Positions 1 to 10,269 of a stretch of DNA of 64,000 nucleotides are shown here, one piece after another (position 1 is the first letter of the stretch; every line of letters starts with the position of its first letter). The notes beneath the pieces are model-generated. The model saw only the letters and a list, made by a program, of their open reading frames with translations. It searched no databases and was not told the origin of the DNA. This DNA comes from Amycolatopsis rubida (GTDB lineage Bacteria > Actinomycetota > Actinomycetes > Mycobacteriales > Pseudonocardiaceae). The position numbers and the translations under genes are program-made. The stretch spans positions 62,001 through 126,000 of the forward strand of contig NZ_FOWC01000012.1 of NCBI RefSeq assembly GCF_900115345.1. The letters are read 5' to 3'.

Positions 1-430
1 CTTCGGCGAACTCGGCGTCGTTGACGAGACCGGCGCGGTCGAGCTTGCCGAGCAGGGTTTCGGCCGTCTCGCTGTCGAAACCTTTGCGCTGCAACGTCTG
101 TCGCAGCTCCTCGACCGCCCTGGGCCGGGCGGCGAGGAGGTCGAAGCAGATCTCCTTGGCCTTCTTGGCCCGCTCCTCCGGAGGCAACTCCATCGGATCG
201 ACCTTCGGTGCCCTGGCCACGACCACACTCCCGTTCCCGATGCCGCCCTCGGACGACGGCACCTCCCTCTCGACGCCGATTTCCACCGGCACCGGCCATC
301 GCTGGTCCAGCACCGGCACAAAGTCCTGCCGACCGAACCGCGGCCGGCGAAACCCGCCCGGCTCGGACCCGCCCGCATCGGCAATTCCGGCACCGGCCAA
401 CCCGTTCACCGCTTCACACCAGTCAGGCAC
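1..430 (-). CDS. recX: Regulatory protein RecX (3' end outside window)
   Basis: RecX binds RecA filaments and blocks their extension, which limits RecA activity. The conserved core starts near an internal Met at 193 (MELPPEERAKKAKEICFDLL) and continues with an AARPRAVEELRQTLQRKGF-type helical repeat, typical of the first RecX three-helix unit; the rest lies beyond position 1. The frame stays open upstream to a stop at 488-490. GTG at 430 gives an N-terminal extension of about 80 residues of low conservation, so the true start is uncertain. It follows recA on the same strand, the order seen in mycobacteria and streptomycetes, so co-transcription with recA is likely. Identity is firm; the 5' boundary is not. 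Confidence 0.85.
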   Translation of the reverse strand, partial: MPDWCEAVNGLAGAGIADAGGSEPGGFRRPRFGRQDFVPVLDQRWPVPVEIGVEREVPSSEGGIGNGSVVVARAPKVDPMELPPEERAKKAKEICFDLLAARPRAVEELRQTLQRKGFDSETAETLLGKLDRAGLVNDAEFAE

Positions 431-688
431 ACCGCGCCGGAGTCGGGCCCCGGCGGCGCCGACGTCCGCCTTGGCTGTCCGCTCCGCTCACGACTCGCAC
501 CGCGCCCAGCCAGCCCGCACCAGCCGGAGGACCTGTCCTCGCGGGGCACCGGAGACCAACGCCTCCGGAACACCGCCGCACCCGGAGATCCCGTCGCGGC
601 GAAACCGCGTGAGACTCATGCCTCGGCGGGCCCGGTGCCAGGCCCGAGCACCGGGGAGGGAACCTGCCGATCCCCTCCCCTCCCCGGA

Positions 689-1732
<1,044 letters not shown>

Positions 1733-1817
1733 GGAAGTCCACCTCGCTGGTTGGGGCCTGTGTTGTTCGGTTGTCCAGATCAAGCTTGTCCGGGGTCCAA
1801 GCTCTCTGTCCGGTCCG

Positions 1818-1840
1818 ACGCTACGGGGAGGGACCGACAA
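1818..1840 (-). promoter_or_regulatory. RecA-NDp/PafBC-type damage promoter of recA
   Basis: On the minus strand the sequence reads TTGTCGGTC, eight bases, then TAGCGT. This fits the mycobacterial RecA-NDp consensus TTGTCRGTG-N8-TANNNT recognised by PafBC with the housekeeping sigma factor. It ends 85 bases before the recA ATG. The match is seen directly; its function is inferred from mycobacteria. Confidence 0.75.
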
Positions 1841-1897
1841 TTCCAGGCGCGGCGACTGATCTGTGGATCGCTGGCCCCGTTGTGCACAACACCATAG

Positions 1898-1913
1898 ACG
1901 AACAGGTGTTCGA
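1898..1913 (-). promoter_or_regulatory. LexA (SOS) box upstream of recA
   Basis: The 16-mer ACGAACaggtGTTCGA matches the actinobacterial SOS box TCGAAC-N4-GTTCGA at all but the first base. It lies about 165 bases upstream of the recA start, just outside the PafBC-type promoter. This matches the two-promoter layout of mycobacterial recA. Confidence 0.85.
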
Positions 1914-1982
1914 GGTTTACCGCGACACGCCCATCCGGCGCGGTTTTCGCCCGCTCCCGCGTCCGACGCCGGAACCCGCAGG

Positions 1983-2177
1983 TCAGCGCCGTTCCGGCGG
2001 CACCTCGAACTCGACGCAGACCGCTCGCCAGATCTCCTTGGCCGGAGTCCCCGAGTTCAGCGCTTCTTCGACCGTGCGCCCGCCGAGCCCGCTGAACACG
2101 TGGTCCTTGGCGAGCATCTCGGCGCGTCCGGACCCGAACTCCTCGGCCATCAGCCGTCGGAACACCGTGATACGCAT
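1983..2177 (-). CDS. DUF3046 family small protein
   Basis: A 64-residue protein (MRITVFRRLMAEEFG...) that matches the DUF3046 family, found directly upstream of recA in most actinobacteria (Rv2738c in M. tuberculosis). The function is unknown. The conserved pattern FRRLMAEEFG, then DHVFSGLGGRTVEEAL, then IWRAVCVEFEVPPERR is all present, so it looks full length. The longer open frame upstream is an antisense shadow of the Hsp70-like gene. The spacing to recA leaves room for the damage-responsive promoters. Conserved linkage to recA hints at a repair-related role, but nothing in the sequence proves it. Confidence 0.9.
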   Translation of the reverse strand: MRITVFRRLMAEEFGSGRAEMLAKDHVFSGLGGRTVEEALNSGTPAKEIWRAVCVEFEVPPERR

Positions 2178-2212
2178 CGGGCGAATGCTAGCTTTCCCGC
2201 CTCCGGCGGGGA

Positions 2213-4042
2213 TCACTCCCCCGGCTGGACGTTCTGCTCGAAGTAGTCGGCCAGCGCGCCCGGCGTGGCCGCCTGCCCGCCGGAATTCACCTGATAGAGA
2301 AATCCGGCGAGGGGCCGGTCCTTCACGGTGAACACGAGGACCGCCGACGACTGCCCGGCCGCCGCCGCGTAGTGCCCTTCGAGCGCGTTGCCCTTCCAGT
2401 CCGCTTCGGTGCGGTCGCCGCCCGCGGAGGAGAGCAGTCCGTCGGTGTACTGCTTCAGCTCCGCTGCCGACTGTCCCTGCACGTACGTCACCTGCGTGCC
2501 CGCGCGCCCCGGCGCGGCACACGTCGACGCGGGCCCGAGGCTCTTCGCCGGCGCGGCGGGGCCGTTGCCCATGCCGGGAGCACAGCCGCCGTTGTCAGCG
2601 ACCTTGCCGGCGAGCTGACGCATGCAGCCGGTCAGTCCGGACGAGTCGGCTTGGCCCGGCGTACGGCACTCATCGGCGGTGTACGTCTTCACCGACGAAC
2701 CCTGTGTTGTCAGGAACACTGTCAGCCCCGCAGCGAGCACGACCACCACAGCTGCCGCGATGCCGATCAACAGCTTGGTGCGGCTCTTCTTCTCCGGCTT
2801 AGCGGGCGTGTACGTCGGGAAGTTGGACGGCGCTGGCGAAGACTGGAACGGCGGCATCTGCTGTGGCTGCGTCGGTGAGTACGCTGGGTAGCCGCCCTGC
2901 GGCACAGCAGGCGGCGCGTACGGCGCACCTGACGCCACCTGGCCCTCGACGTTCTGCGTACGCATCGACAGTCCGTCTTTAGCGACGTGCTGTGCACCCA
3001 GCGCGACGGCCGTCTCAGGCTGGTCGAGACTCGTGGGGACGACGCCGAGCTTCTCCGCGATCATCGACCCGACCAGCGGCAGCCGGCTAGAACCGCCGAC
3101 AAGGTAGATGCCGACGAGACGATCCGAGGTCAGCCCGGACGAACGCAAGGTCCGCGAAAGCAGCTCAACGCTGCGCAGCATTGCCGGACGCACCAAGCCT
3201 TCGAGCTCTCCGCGCGTAACGAGCACGTCCTTGAACGGCTCCGGCATCGGCACCTCGGTCTGCGGATGCCGAGACAGTGCCTCCTTCGCGGCCTTCACGT
3301 CTTCTTGCAGCGCGCGTCGCGTACGCCGGTCCGCAGTGGACTCGGGACGAAGCAGCCGCTGCCAGCGCTGCGGGTCCGAGTGCGACACCTCACGTCCTAC
3401 GTGGACCATTAGCGCCTGGTCGACGTCGAGACCGCCGAGGTCGGGCAGACCGTCCTCGGCGAGCACTGTGTAGCCGTTCTGGTTCGCGCCGACGACTGCG
3501 ACGTCGAACGTGCCCGCGCCCAGGTCGTACACCGCGAGAGCCTGCCCTGGAGCCAAGGCGCGCTCGGGAAACGACGCGAAGTGTGCCGCAGCCGCGACTG
3601 GTTCCGGCACGAGAACGATGTTTCCGCGGATACCGGCGAGCCGCGCCGCGCTCAGCAGCACGTTGCGGCGCACCGGACCCCACTGCGCGGGGTGGGTGAG
3701 CCGGACCTCGTCCGGCTGTTCGCCGCCGAGCTGGCGCGTGGTCTCGTCGAGCACCCGGCGCAGGATCGCGGCGAGCGCTTCGTTGACCGGCACGACGTCT
3801 GTGCCGAGCAGCAGCGTCTGCTCGTCGATGCGCCGTTTAGGGTTGGGCTCGAACCGTGTCGGGTCGAGCCGCGCACGACGTTCGGCGTCCCGGCCGACCA
3901 TGAGCGTGCCGTCTTCCCCGGCGAACACCGCGGAGGGCATGTTGGCCGACCCGTCGACCTCTACGACGCGTGGCGGCCTGCCGTGCGCGGAAAGGACGGC
4001 AACGGTGTTGGACGTCCCGAGGTCCACCGACAGGATCCGCAC
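2213..4042 (-). CDS. Membrane-anchored Hsp70-family protein
   Basis: About 609 residues. The N-terminal ~370 residues are an actin-fold Hsp70 ATPase domain: phosphate-1 motif ILSVDLGTSNTVAV, phosphate-2 motif AVYDLGAGTFDVAVV and adenosine motif GIYLVGGSSRLPLV. A Pro/Gln-rich linker follows, then one membrane helix (LLIGIAAAVVVVLAAGLTVF, around residue 430) and a C-terminal ~170-residue domain that should lie outside the cell. There is no substrate-binding domain of DnaK type. Proteins of this design are common in actinobacteria and look like sensors or envelope chaperones; the role here is unknown. I chose GTG 4042 because AGGGG stands about 9 nt upstream; a TTG at 4063 is the alternative. 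It is divergent from the GT-C gene. Confidence 0.85.
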   Translation of the reverse strand: MRILSVDLGTSNTVAVLSAHGRPPRVVEVDGSANMPSAVFAGEDGTLMVGRDAERRARLDPTRFEPNPKRRIDEQTLLLGTDVVPVNEALAAILRRVLDETTRQLGGEQPDEVRLTHPAQWGPVRRNVLLSAARLAGIRGNIVLVPEPVAAAAHFASFPERALAPGQALAVYDLGAGTFDVAVVGANQNGYTVLAEDGLPDLGGLDVDQALMVHVGREVSHSDPQRWQRLLRPESTADRRTRRALQEDVKAAKEALSRHPQTEVPMPEPFKDVLVTRGELEGLVRPAMLRSVELLSRTLRSSGLTSDRLVGIYLVGGSSRLPLVGSMIAEKLGVVPTSLDQPETAVALGAQHVAKDGLSMRTQNVEGQVASGAPYAPPAVPQGGYPAYSPTQPQQMPPFQSSPAPSNFPTYTPAKPEKKSRTKLLIGIAAAVVVVLAAGLTVFLTTQGSSVKTYTADECRTPGQADSSGLTGCMRQLAGKVADNGGCAPGMGNGPAAPAKSLGPASTCAAPGRAGTQVTYVQGQSAAELKQYTDGLLSSAGGDRTEADWKGNALEGHYAAAAGQSSAVLVFTVKDRPLAGFLYQVNSGGQAATPGALADYFEQNVQPGE

Positions 4043-4183
4043 AGTAATTTCCCCTCGACTCAAGCAGCGCTGGCGGAGATGCTGCCACGTGCCCGGTCAC
4101 CGTGCGTGCGGACCCGCGAAACTCGCGACGCGCGCAACCCCGGGAAACAACGGAACGTCTCGTCTTCCGAGGACGGGGAGGCA

Positions 4184-5371
4184 ATGACAGAGCTAGCGGA
4201 CAAGACCAGCCGGGAACAGTTCGAGCAGGCGGCGGCGGACAGTCCGGTGCGCAGATGGAGCCGCTCCGGCTACGTGCGCGCGGCAGTGCTGTACCTCGTG
4301 GTGCGAGTGGCCGGCCTCGGCGCGCTCGCGGCCATGGCCGCACCCCGGGACCTGCCGCTCGGCGAACGGCTGAAGTCCTGGGACGGCTGGTGGTACCTCC
4401 AGATCGCGGAGCACGGCTACACCGGCGTGAGCAATCCGCTCGACGCCGCCGGGCTGCCGTATCCCGACGCGTCGTACGGCTACTTCCCGTTGTATCCGGC
4501 ACTGACCGGGCTGCTCGAGAAGCTGCCCGGGGTGACGTACTTCGGGGCGGGTCTCCTGCTGTCGACGCTCGCCGGAATCGCGGCGGCGACGGCGATGTAC
4601 CGGATCGGCCGGCTCGTCCACAGCCAGCGGGCGGGGTTGCTGCTCGCGGTGCTGTGGGGCGCCGCGCCGATGGCGATCGCCGAGAGCATGGTGATGACCG
4701 AGGCGCTCTTCACCGCGCTCGCCGCGTGGGCGCTGGTCGGCGTTCTCGAACGCAGGTGGTATCTCGCCGCGACCGCGACGCTGTTCGCCGGGCTCACCCG
4801 GTCCACCGCGTGCGTGCTGGTCGCCGTCGTGGTGATCGCAGCGGCCATCGATGTGTGGCGGAACAGACAGCGGCGGAACGCACTCGTGTGCGTCTTCGTC
4901 GCGCCGCTCGGTCTGCTCGGGTACTGGATGTTCGTCGCGGTGCAGACCGGCAGTGTGACCGGCTGGCAGGACGTCGAGCTTCGCGGCTGGAACACGCGTT
5001 TCGACGCCGGGGCCGAAGCCTGGCAGTGGATCACGCAGACGCTTTTCACCTCGGGCAACGCGTGGGAAACGCTCGTCGTGCTGGTGATGGTCGCGGCGAT
5101 CGCGCTCGCGGTTATCTGCGTCACCGGCCGCCGGATGCCGTGGCCGCTGGCCGCGTACGCGGTGGGCGTCCTGGTGCTGGTCCTGTGCAGTGCCGGGCTG
5201 CCTGCCCTGAAGTCGAGGTTCGTCCTCCCCGGCTTCGCGCTCCTGCTGCCCGTCGCGATGGGGCTGGCCGGTCGCAAGAAGTCCACGATGATCGCCGCGG
5301 CGACCGTGTTCGTGCTGGCCGGGGCCTGGTATTCGGCCTATTCGCTGACCGTGTGGAAGTACGCGATCTAA
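4184..5371 (+). CDS. GT-C type membrane glycosyltransferase (PIG-V/mannosyltransferase-like)
   Basis: A 395-residue polytopic membrane protein with about nine hydrophobic helices. The first loop carries LKSWDGWWYLQIAEHGY, with an acidic residue next to Trp-Trp-Tyr as in the PIG-V family of dolichyl- or polyprenyl-phosphate-dependent mannosyltransferases. A second loop contains YPDASYGYFPLYPAL. By family it moves mannose from a polyprenyl carrier to a lipid or protein acceptor on the outer face of the membrane; the actual substrate is unknown. ATG 4184 is chosen because GGGGAGG lies 5-11 nt upstream, and earlier codons in this frame overlap the divergent Hsp70 gene. Confidence 0.8.
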   Translation: MTELADKTSREQFEQAAADSPVRRWSRSGYVRAAVLYLVVRVAGLGALAAMAAPRDLPLGERLKSWDGWWYLQIAEHGYTGVSNPLDAAGLPYPDASYGYFPLYPALTGLLEKLPGVTYFGAGLLLSTLAGIAAATAMYRIGRLVHSQRAGLLLAVLWGAAPMAIAESMVMTEALFTALAAWALVGVLERRWYLAATATLFAGLTRSTACVLVAVVVIAAAIDVWRNRQRRNALVCVFVAPLGLLGYWMFVAVQTGSVTGWQDVELRGWNTRFDAGAEAWQWITQTLFTSGNAWETLVVLVMVAAIALAVICVTGRRMPWPLAAYAVGVLVLVLCSAGLPALKSRFVLPGFALLLPVAMGLAGRKKSTMIAAATVFVLAGAWYSAYSLTVWKYAI

Positions 5372-5432
5372 GCCGATCGCCTCACCCACACGAGGGGATC
5401 CGGCACGGAGTCCGCCGCCAAGGCCCCGGAAA

Positions 5433-5455
5433 TTGTCGGGGGTGCCGCGCATGAT
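5433..5455 (+). promoter_or_regulatory. Candidate PafBC-type promoter of lhr
   Basis: TTGTCGGGG, eight bases, then CATGAT. The first element matches TTGTCRGTG at eight of nine bases, and the -10 keeps the A and final T of TANNNT. Transcription about seven bases downstream would begin at GTG 5463, giving a leaderless lhr mRNA. It is weaker than the recA site. Confidence 0.5.
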
Positions 5456-5462
5456 GGATCCC

Positions 5463-8400
5463 GTGGCAAACGACGTCCTCGACCTCTTCTCCCCGGCGAC
5501 CAGCACCTGGTTCGCCGGAGCCTTCGCCGCCCCGACGGCCGCGCAGGAAGGGGCCTGGCGGGCCGCACACGCCGGGCAGCACGCCCTGGTCGTGGCGCCC
5601 ACCGGGTCCGGCAAGACGCTGTCCGCGTTCCTGTGGGCGCTGGACCGGCTGGCGGCGGAACCGCCGCCGGCGAACCCGCGCGAGCGGTGCCGGATCCTGT
5701 ACGTCTCCCCGCTGAAGGCGCTGGCGGTCGACGTGCAGCGCAACCTGCGCGCGCCGCTGGCGGGCATCTCCCAGGCCGCGCACCGGCTGGGCCTGCCCGC
5801 GCCGGAGATCGAGGTCGGCATGCGCACCGGCGACACCACGGCGGCGGAGCGCCGGTCGTTCGGGAAAACCCCGCCGGACGTGCTGGTCACCACGCCGGAG
5901 TCGCTGTTTCTCATCCTCACGTCCTCGGCGCGGGAATCGCTGAAGGGCGTCGAGACGGTCATCGTCGACGAGGTGCACGCCGTCGCGGGCGGCAAACGCG
6001 GCGCGCACCTGGCGTTGTCGCTGGAACGGCTTGACGCGCTGCTGCCCAAACCGGCCCAGCGCATCGGGCTGTCGGCCACCGTGCGCCCGGTCGACGAGGT
6101 GAGCGCGTTCCTCGCCGGCGGCCGTCCGGTCACCGTCGTGCAGCCGAAGCTGGCGAAGACGATCCAGGTGCGGGTGGAGGTGCCCGTCGAGGACATGGCG
6201 AACCTCGACGGCCCGGCGCCCTCGCCGATGGAGCGGCTCGACGACCTCACGTCGCTGTCGCGGCTGCCGTCGGAGGGCGGGATCGGCACCCAGGAAGAGG
6301 TGGCCGGCGCGGCGGTGCGGCGGCCGTCGATCTGGCCCGCGGTCGAGGAACGGGTGCTGGAGCTGATCCGTGCGCACCGCTCCACCATCGTGTTCGGCAA
6401 CTCGCGGCGGCTCACCGAACGGCTCACCGCGCGGCTCAACGAACTCGCGTCCGAGCAGACCGGTCTGTCTCGGAGCGACATCTTCCCGGCCGAGGCGGTC
6501 GGGCAGTCCGGCGTCACGACGGGTGCGGAGCCGGTGATCGCGCGGGCGCACCACGGGTCGATGTCCCGCGAGCAGCGCACCCATGTCGAGGAGGAGCTGA
6601 AGTCCGGGCGGCTGCCGTGCGTGGTGGCCACGTCGTCGCTCGAACTCGGCATCGACATGGGCGCGGTGGATCTGGTCGTGCAGATCGAGGCTCCGCCGAC
6701 GGTGGCGTCCGGGCTGCAGCGCGTCGGCCGGGCCGGGCACCAGGTCGGCGCGGTGTCCTCCGGTGTGATGTTCCCGAAGTTCCGCGGCGATCTGGTGTCG
6801 TGCGCGGTGGTCGCGGAACGGATGGCGACCGGGGCGATCGAGGCGGTGCGGTACCCGCGCAACCCGCTCGACGTGCTGGCCCAGCACGTCGTCGCGATGG
6901 TGGCGCTCGAACCGTGGACGGTGCCGGAGCTGGCCGCGCTCGTCCGGCGGGCGGCTCCGTTCAGCTCGCTCCCGGACGACGCGCTGCACGCGGTGCTCGA
7001 CATGCTCGCCGGCCGCTACCCGAGCGAGGAGTTCGGCGAGCTGCGGGCGCGGATCACGTGGGACCGGGTCGGCGGCGAACTGCGCGGACGACCGGGTTCG
7101 CAGCGGCTGGCCGTCACGTCCGGCGGCACCATCCCCGATCGCGGGCTGTTCACCGTGATGACGCCGGGCGACGAGGGCAAACCCGGCTCGCGCGTGGGCG
7201 AGTTCGACGAGGAGATGGTGTACGAATCGCGGGTCGGCGACACGATCCTGCTCGGCACCTCGTCGTGGCGGATCACCGACATCACCCATGACCGGGTGAT
7301 CGTCGTGCCCGCCCCGGGCCAGCCCGCCCGGATGCCGTTCTGGAAGGGCGACGCCGCCGGACGGCCGCTGGAACTGGGGCGGGCGCTCGGCGCGTTCGTC
7401 CGCGAACTGTCCACTTCGGACACCGCGACGGCGCGGGACCGGGCCGCCGCGGCCGGGCTCGACCAGCGCGCCTGCGACAACCTGCTGGCATATCTGGAAG
7501 AACAGAAGTCGGCGACCCGGCACGTGCCCAACGACCGCGTCGTCCTGCTCGAACGCTACCGCGACGAACTGGGCGACTGGCGGATCGTGCTGCACTCGCC
7601 GTTCGGCGCGCAGGTGAACGCTCCGTGGGCGCTCGCGATCGCCGCGCGGCTGCGGGAAAACCGCGGCGTCGACGCCCAGGTGGCGCACTCCGACGACGGC
7701 ATCGTGCTGCGGCTGCCCGACGCACTCGATGCCGACGGCGGCGAGGTCGCCGTCACCGCCGACGACGTCCTGCTGGATCCGGAGGAGGTCGAACAGCTGA
7801 TCGTGGCGGAGGTCGGCGGCTCGGCGGTCTTCGCGGCGCGGTTCCGGGAGTGCGCGGCACGCTCGCTGCTGCTGCCGCGCCGGGATCCGCGGCGGCGCAC
7901 CCCGTTGTGGCAGCAACGGCAACGGGCGTCGCAACTGTTGTCGGTGGCGGCGAAGTACGAGCGGTTCCCGGTCGTGCTGGAGGCCATGCGCGAGGTTCTG
8001 CAGGACGTCTACGACGTCGGCGGCCTGCGGGAGCTGATGTCGGACGTCCGGGCGCGCAAGGTGCGGCTGGTCGAGGTGGAGACGCCTGCCGCGTCGCCGT
8101 TCGCCCGAAGCCTGTTGTTCGGTTACGTCGGGATGTTCCTGTACGAGACGGACGCTCCGCTGGCCGAGCGGCGAGCGGCGGCGCTGTCGCTGGACTCCGC
8201 GCTGCTGGCCGAATTGCTGGGCACGGAAGCGATTCGCGAGCTGCTCGATCCGGAGGCCGTGGCCGAGGTCGAACGGTCGCTGCAGCGGCTCGATCCAGAT
8301 CGGCACGCCCGGTCCGCGGAGGACGCGGCCGACCTGCTGCGGTTCCTCGGCGATCTGTCCGTCACGGAAGCCGCGGAACGCGGGATTCAACCGGAATGGC

Positions 8401-10112
8401 TGGAAGAACTCGCCTCGGCACGGCGTGCGATCCAGGTGCGCATCGGCGGCGAGGAGCGGTATCTGGCCATCGAGGATGCCGGACGGGTACGGGACGCGCT
8501 GGGCGTCGCGCTTCCGGTCGGCGTGCCCGAGGCGTTCACCGAGCCGGTTGCGGATCCGCTGGGCGACCTGCTCGGCCGCTACGCGCGGACCCGCGGTCCG
8601 TTCTCCGCGACCGCCGCGGCGGATCGGTTCGGGCTGGGTTCAGCGGTCGTCACCGGCGTACTCGACCGGCTCACCGGGGAAGGCAGGCTGGTCCGCGGCG
8701 AGCTGAGTCCGGTCGGGCATCCGGAAACCCATGGCGTGGGCGTCGAATACTGCGACTCGGCCGTGCTGCGGCGGTTGCGGCGCGCGTCGCTCGCCCGGCT
8801 GCGGGCAGAGGTCGAGCCCGTGGAACCGGCGGCGCTGGGCCGGTTCTTGCCTTCGTGGCACGGGATCGGCGCACGACTGCGGTCCGCGCCGACGGCCGAC
8901 GACGTGCTGTCGGTGGTCGAACAGCTTGCCGGTGCGCCGTTGCCGGCGAGCGCGGTGGAGTCGCTGATCCTGCCGAGCCGATTGCCGGGCTACTCCCCCG
9001 CGCTGCTCGACGAACTCACCACCGCGGGCGAGGTCACGTGGGCAGGCTGCGGTTCCCTCTCCGGCGGGGACGGATGGCTGGCGCTCGCTCCGTCCGACGT
9101 CGCGGATCTGCTGCTGCCCGAGGTCGAGGAGAATCCGCCGGCGAGTCCGCTGCACGACGCGATCGTGACGGCGCTGGAAGGCGGAGCGTTGTTCTTCCGC
9201 CAGCTCGTCGACCGGGTCACGCCGGTGCTGGAGCAACCGCCGGACGACGGTGCCGTGGTGGCCGCGCTGTGGGATCTGGTGTGGGCCGGGCTGGTCACCG
9301 GCGACACGCTCGCGCCGCTGCGGGCACAGGTCGCGGGACACGGCGCACACAAACCGCGGCGGCAAGCGCCACGCGGCCGATACGCCCGCATGCGCGCCGG
9401 CCGTCCGGCGATGCCGTCGCGCACCGGGCCGCCGACCGCAGCCGGTCGTTGGGCGCTGACCCCGCCTCGCGAAGCCGACCCGACACGACGCGCGCATGCC
9501 CGCACCGAGGCATTCCTGGAACGGCACGGCGTCCTCACCCGAGGCGCACTCGACACCGAACGGGTCACCGGCGGGTTTTCCGGGATCTACAAGGTGTTGC
9601 GCGGCATGGAAGACACTGGACAGGTCATCCGCGGCTATGTCGTCGAAGGTCTCGGTGCCGCACAGTTCGCTGCGAAGGGCGCAGTCGACCGGCTGCGTGC
9701 CCTCTCCAGCACCGCGCCCGCATCAGCGGCCCGAAAAGACAACGCGCGTGCCGTAGTGCTCGCCGCCGCGGATCCAGCACAGCCGTACGGCGCGGCTCTG
9801 TCCTGGCCTGCCGCGACAGGCGACACGAAACACCGCCCGGCGCGCAAAGCCGGAGCACTGGCGGTGCTGGTCGACGGAATCCCAGCCCTGTACGTCGAAC
9901 GCGGCGGCCGCTCATTGCTGAGCTTCACCGAGGAACGCAGTTCGCTGCAAGCCGCCGCGGCCGCGTTGTCGACCGCTGTCCGAGAAGGCTGGCTGGGCCA
10001 GTTGGCCGTTCAGCGCGCGGACGGAGAGCACGCGCTGACCTCTGAACTGGCCGAGATCCTGCAAGAAGCCGGCTTCCGCGCGACTCCGAAGGGACTCCGG
10101 TTGAGAGCTTGA
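5463..10112 (+). CDS. lhr: ATP-dependent DNA helicase Lhr
   Basis: A superfamily 2 3'-5' helicase of about 1549 residues, the size of mycobacterial Lhr. The Lhr core occupies the first ~860 residues: Walker A APTGSGKT at 45-52, DEVH box at 169-172, SATVRP (motif III), the HHGSMSREQR region, SSLELGIDMG (motif V) and QRVGRAGHQ (motif VI). The long C-terminal part matches Lhr-CTD, thought to bind DNA and, in some homologues, to include a uracil glycosylase-like activity. Lhr is damage-inducible in mycobacteria. Start choice: no Shine-Dalgarno precedes any codon; GTG 5463 fits a leaderless transcript from the PafBC-like promoter; ATG 5451 or 5454 would add three or four residues. Confidence 0.93.
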   Translation: MANDVLDLFSPATSTWFAGAFAAPTAAQEGAWRAAHAGQHALVVAPTGSGKTLSAFLWALDRLAAEPPPANPRERCRILYVSPLKALAVDVQRNLRAPLAGISQAAHRLGLPAPEIEVGMRTGDTTAAERRSFGKTPPDVLVTTPESLFLILTSSARESLKGVETVIVDEVHAVAGGKRGAHLALSLERLDALLPKPAQRIGLSATVRPVDEVSAFLAGGRPVTVVQPKLAKTIQVRVEVPVEDMANLDGPAPSPMERLDDLTSLSRLPSEGGIGTQEEVAGAAVRRPSIWPAVEERVLELIRAHRSTIVFGNSRRLTERLTARLNELASEQTGLSRSDIFPAEAVGQSGVTTGAEPVIARAHHGSMSREQRTHVEEELKSGRLPCVVATSSLELGIDMGAVDLVVQIEAPPTVASGLQRVGRAGHQVGAVSSGVMFPKFRGDLVSCAVVAERMATGAIEAVRYPRNPLDVLAQHVVAMVALEPWTVPELAALVRRAAPFSSLPDDALHAVLDMLAGRYPSEEFGELRARITWDRVGGELRGRPGSQRLAVTSGGTIPDRGLFTVMTPGDEGKPGSRVGEFDEEMVYESRVGDTILLGTSSWRITDITHDRVIVVPAPGQPARMPFWKGDAAGRPLELGRALGAFVRELSTSDTATARDRAAAAGLDQRACDNLLAYLEEQKSATRHVPNDRVVLLERYRDELGDWRIVLHSPFGAQVNAPWALAIAARLRENRGVDAQVAHSDDGIVLRLPDALDADGGEVAVTADDVLLDPEEVEQLIVAEVGGSAVFAARFRECAARSLLLPRRDPRRRTPLWQQRQRASQLLSVAAKYERFPVVLEAMREVLQDVYDVGGLRELMSDVRARKVRLVEVETPAASPFARSLLFGYVGMFLYETDAPLAERRAAALSLDSALLAELLGTEAIRELLDPEAVAEVERSLQRLDPDRHARSAEDAADLLRFLGDLSVTEAAERGIQPEWLEELASARRAIQVRIGGEERYLAIEDAGRVRDALGVALPVGVPEAFTEPVADPLGDLLGRYARTRGPFSATAAADRFGLGSAVVTGVLDRLTGEGRLVRGELSPVGHPETHGVGVEYCDSAVLRRLRRASLARLRAEVEPVEPAALGRFLPSWHGIGARLRSAPTADDVLSVVEQLAGAPLPASAVESLILPSRLPGYSPALLDELTTAGEVTWAGCGSLSGGDGWLALAPSDVADLLLPEVEENPPASPLHDAIVTALEGGALFFRQLVDRVTPVLEQPPDDGAVVAALWDLVWAGLVTGDTLAPLRAQVAGHGAHKPRRQAPRGRYARMRAGRPAMPSRTGPPTAAGRWALTPPREADPTRRAHARTEAFLERHGVLTRGALDTERVTGGFSGIYKVLRGMEDTGQVIRGYVVEGLGAAQFAAKGAVDRLRALSSTAPASAARKDNARAVVLAAADPAQPYGAALSWPAATGDTKHRPARKAGALAVLVDGIPALYVERGGRSLLSFTEERSSLQAAAAALSTAVREGWLGQLAVQRADGEHALTSELAEILQEAGFRATPKGLRLRA

Positions 10113-10269
10113 CGCTGCCGGGGCGGCGGCTCGGCCGAGTCACGAACGCGAGCGCGTCCGGTCGGCTCCGCCGGGCGGCAAGCGGGGTGCTCGGTGGACC
10201 CGCGTCGGGGAAGCAGGTGATGTCACTAGACTTCTCGTGGCCCCTCGGTGGACAAAAGGACGTTCGATC

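Noticed and set aside
431..688. Possible small gene between recA and recX
   Set aside because: Frames there show no domain or good start; it is probably untranslated or part of a longer recX N-terminus.
5382..8390. Long minus-strand open frame of about 1000 codons opposite lhr
   Set aside because: It is antisense to a clear helicase, rich in Arg/Gly/Pro/His with no domain; long shadow frames are normal at this GC content.
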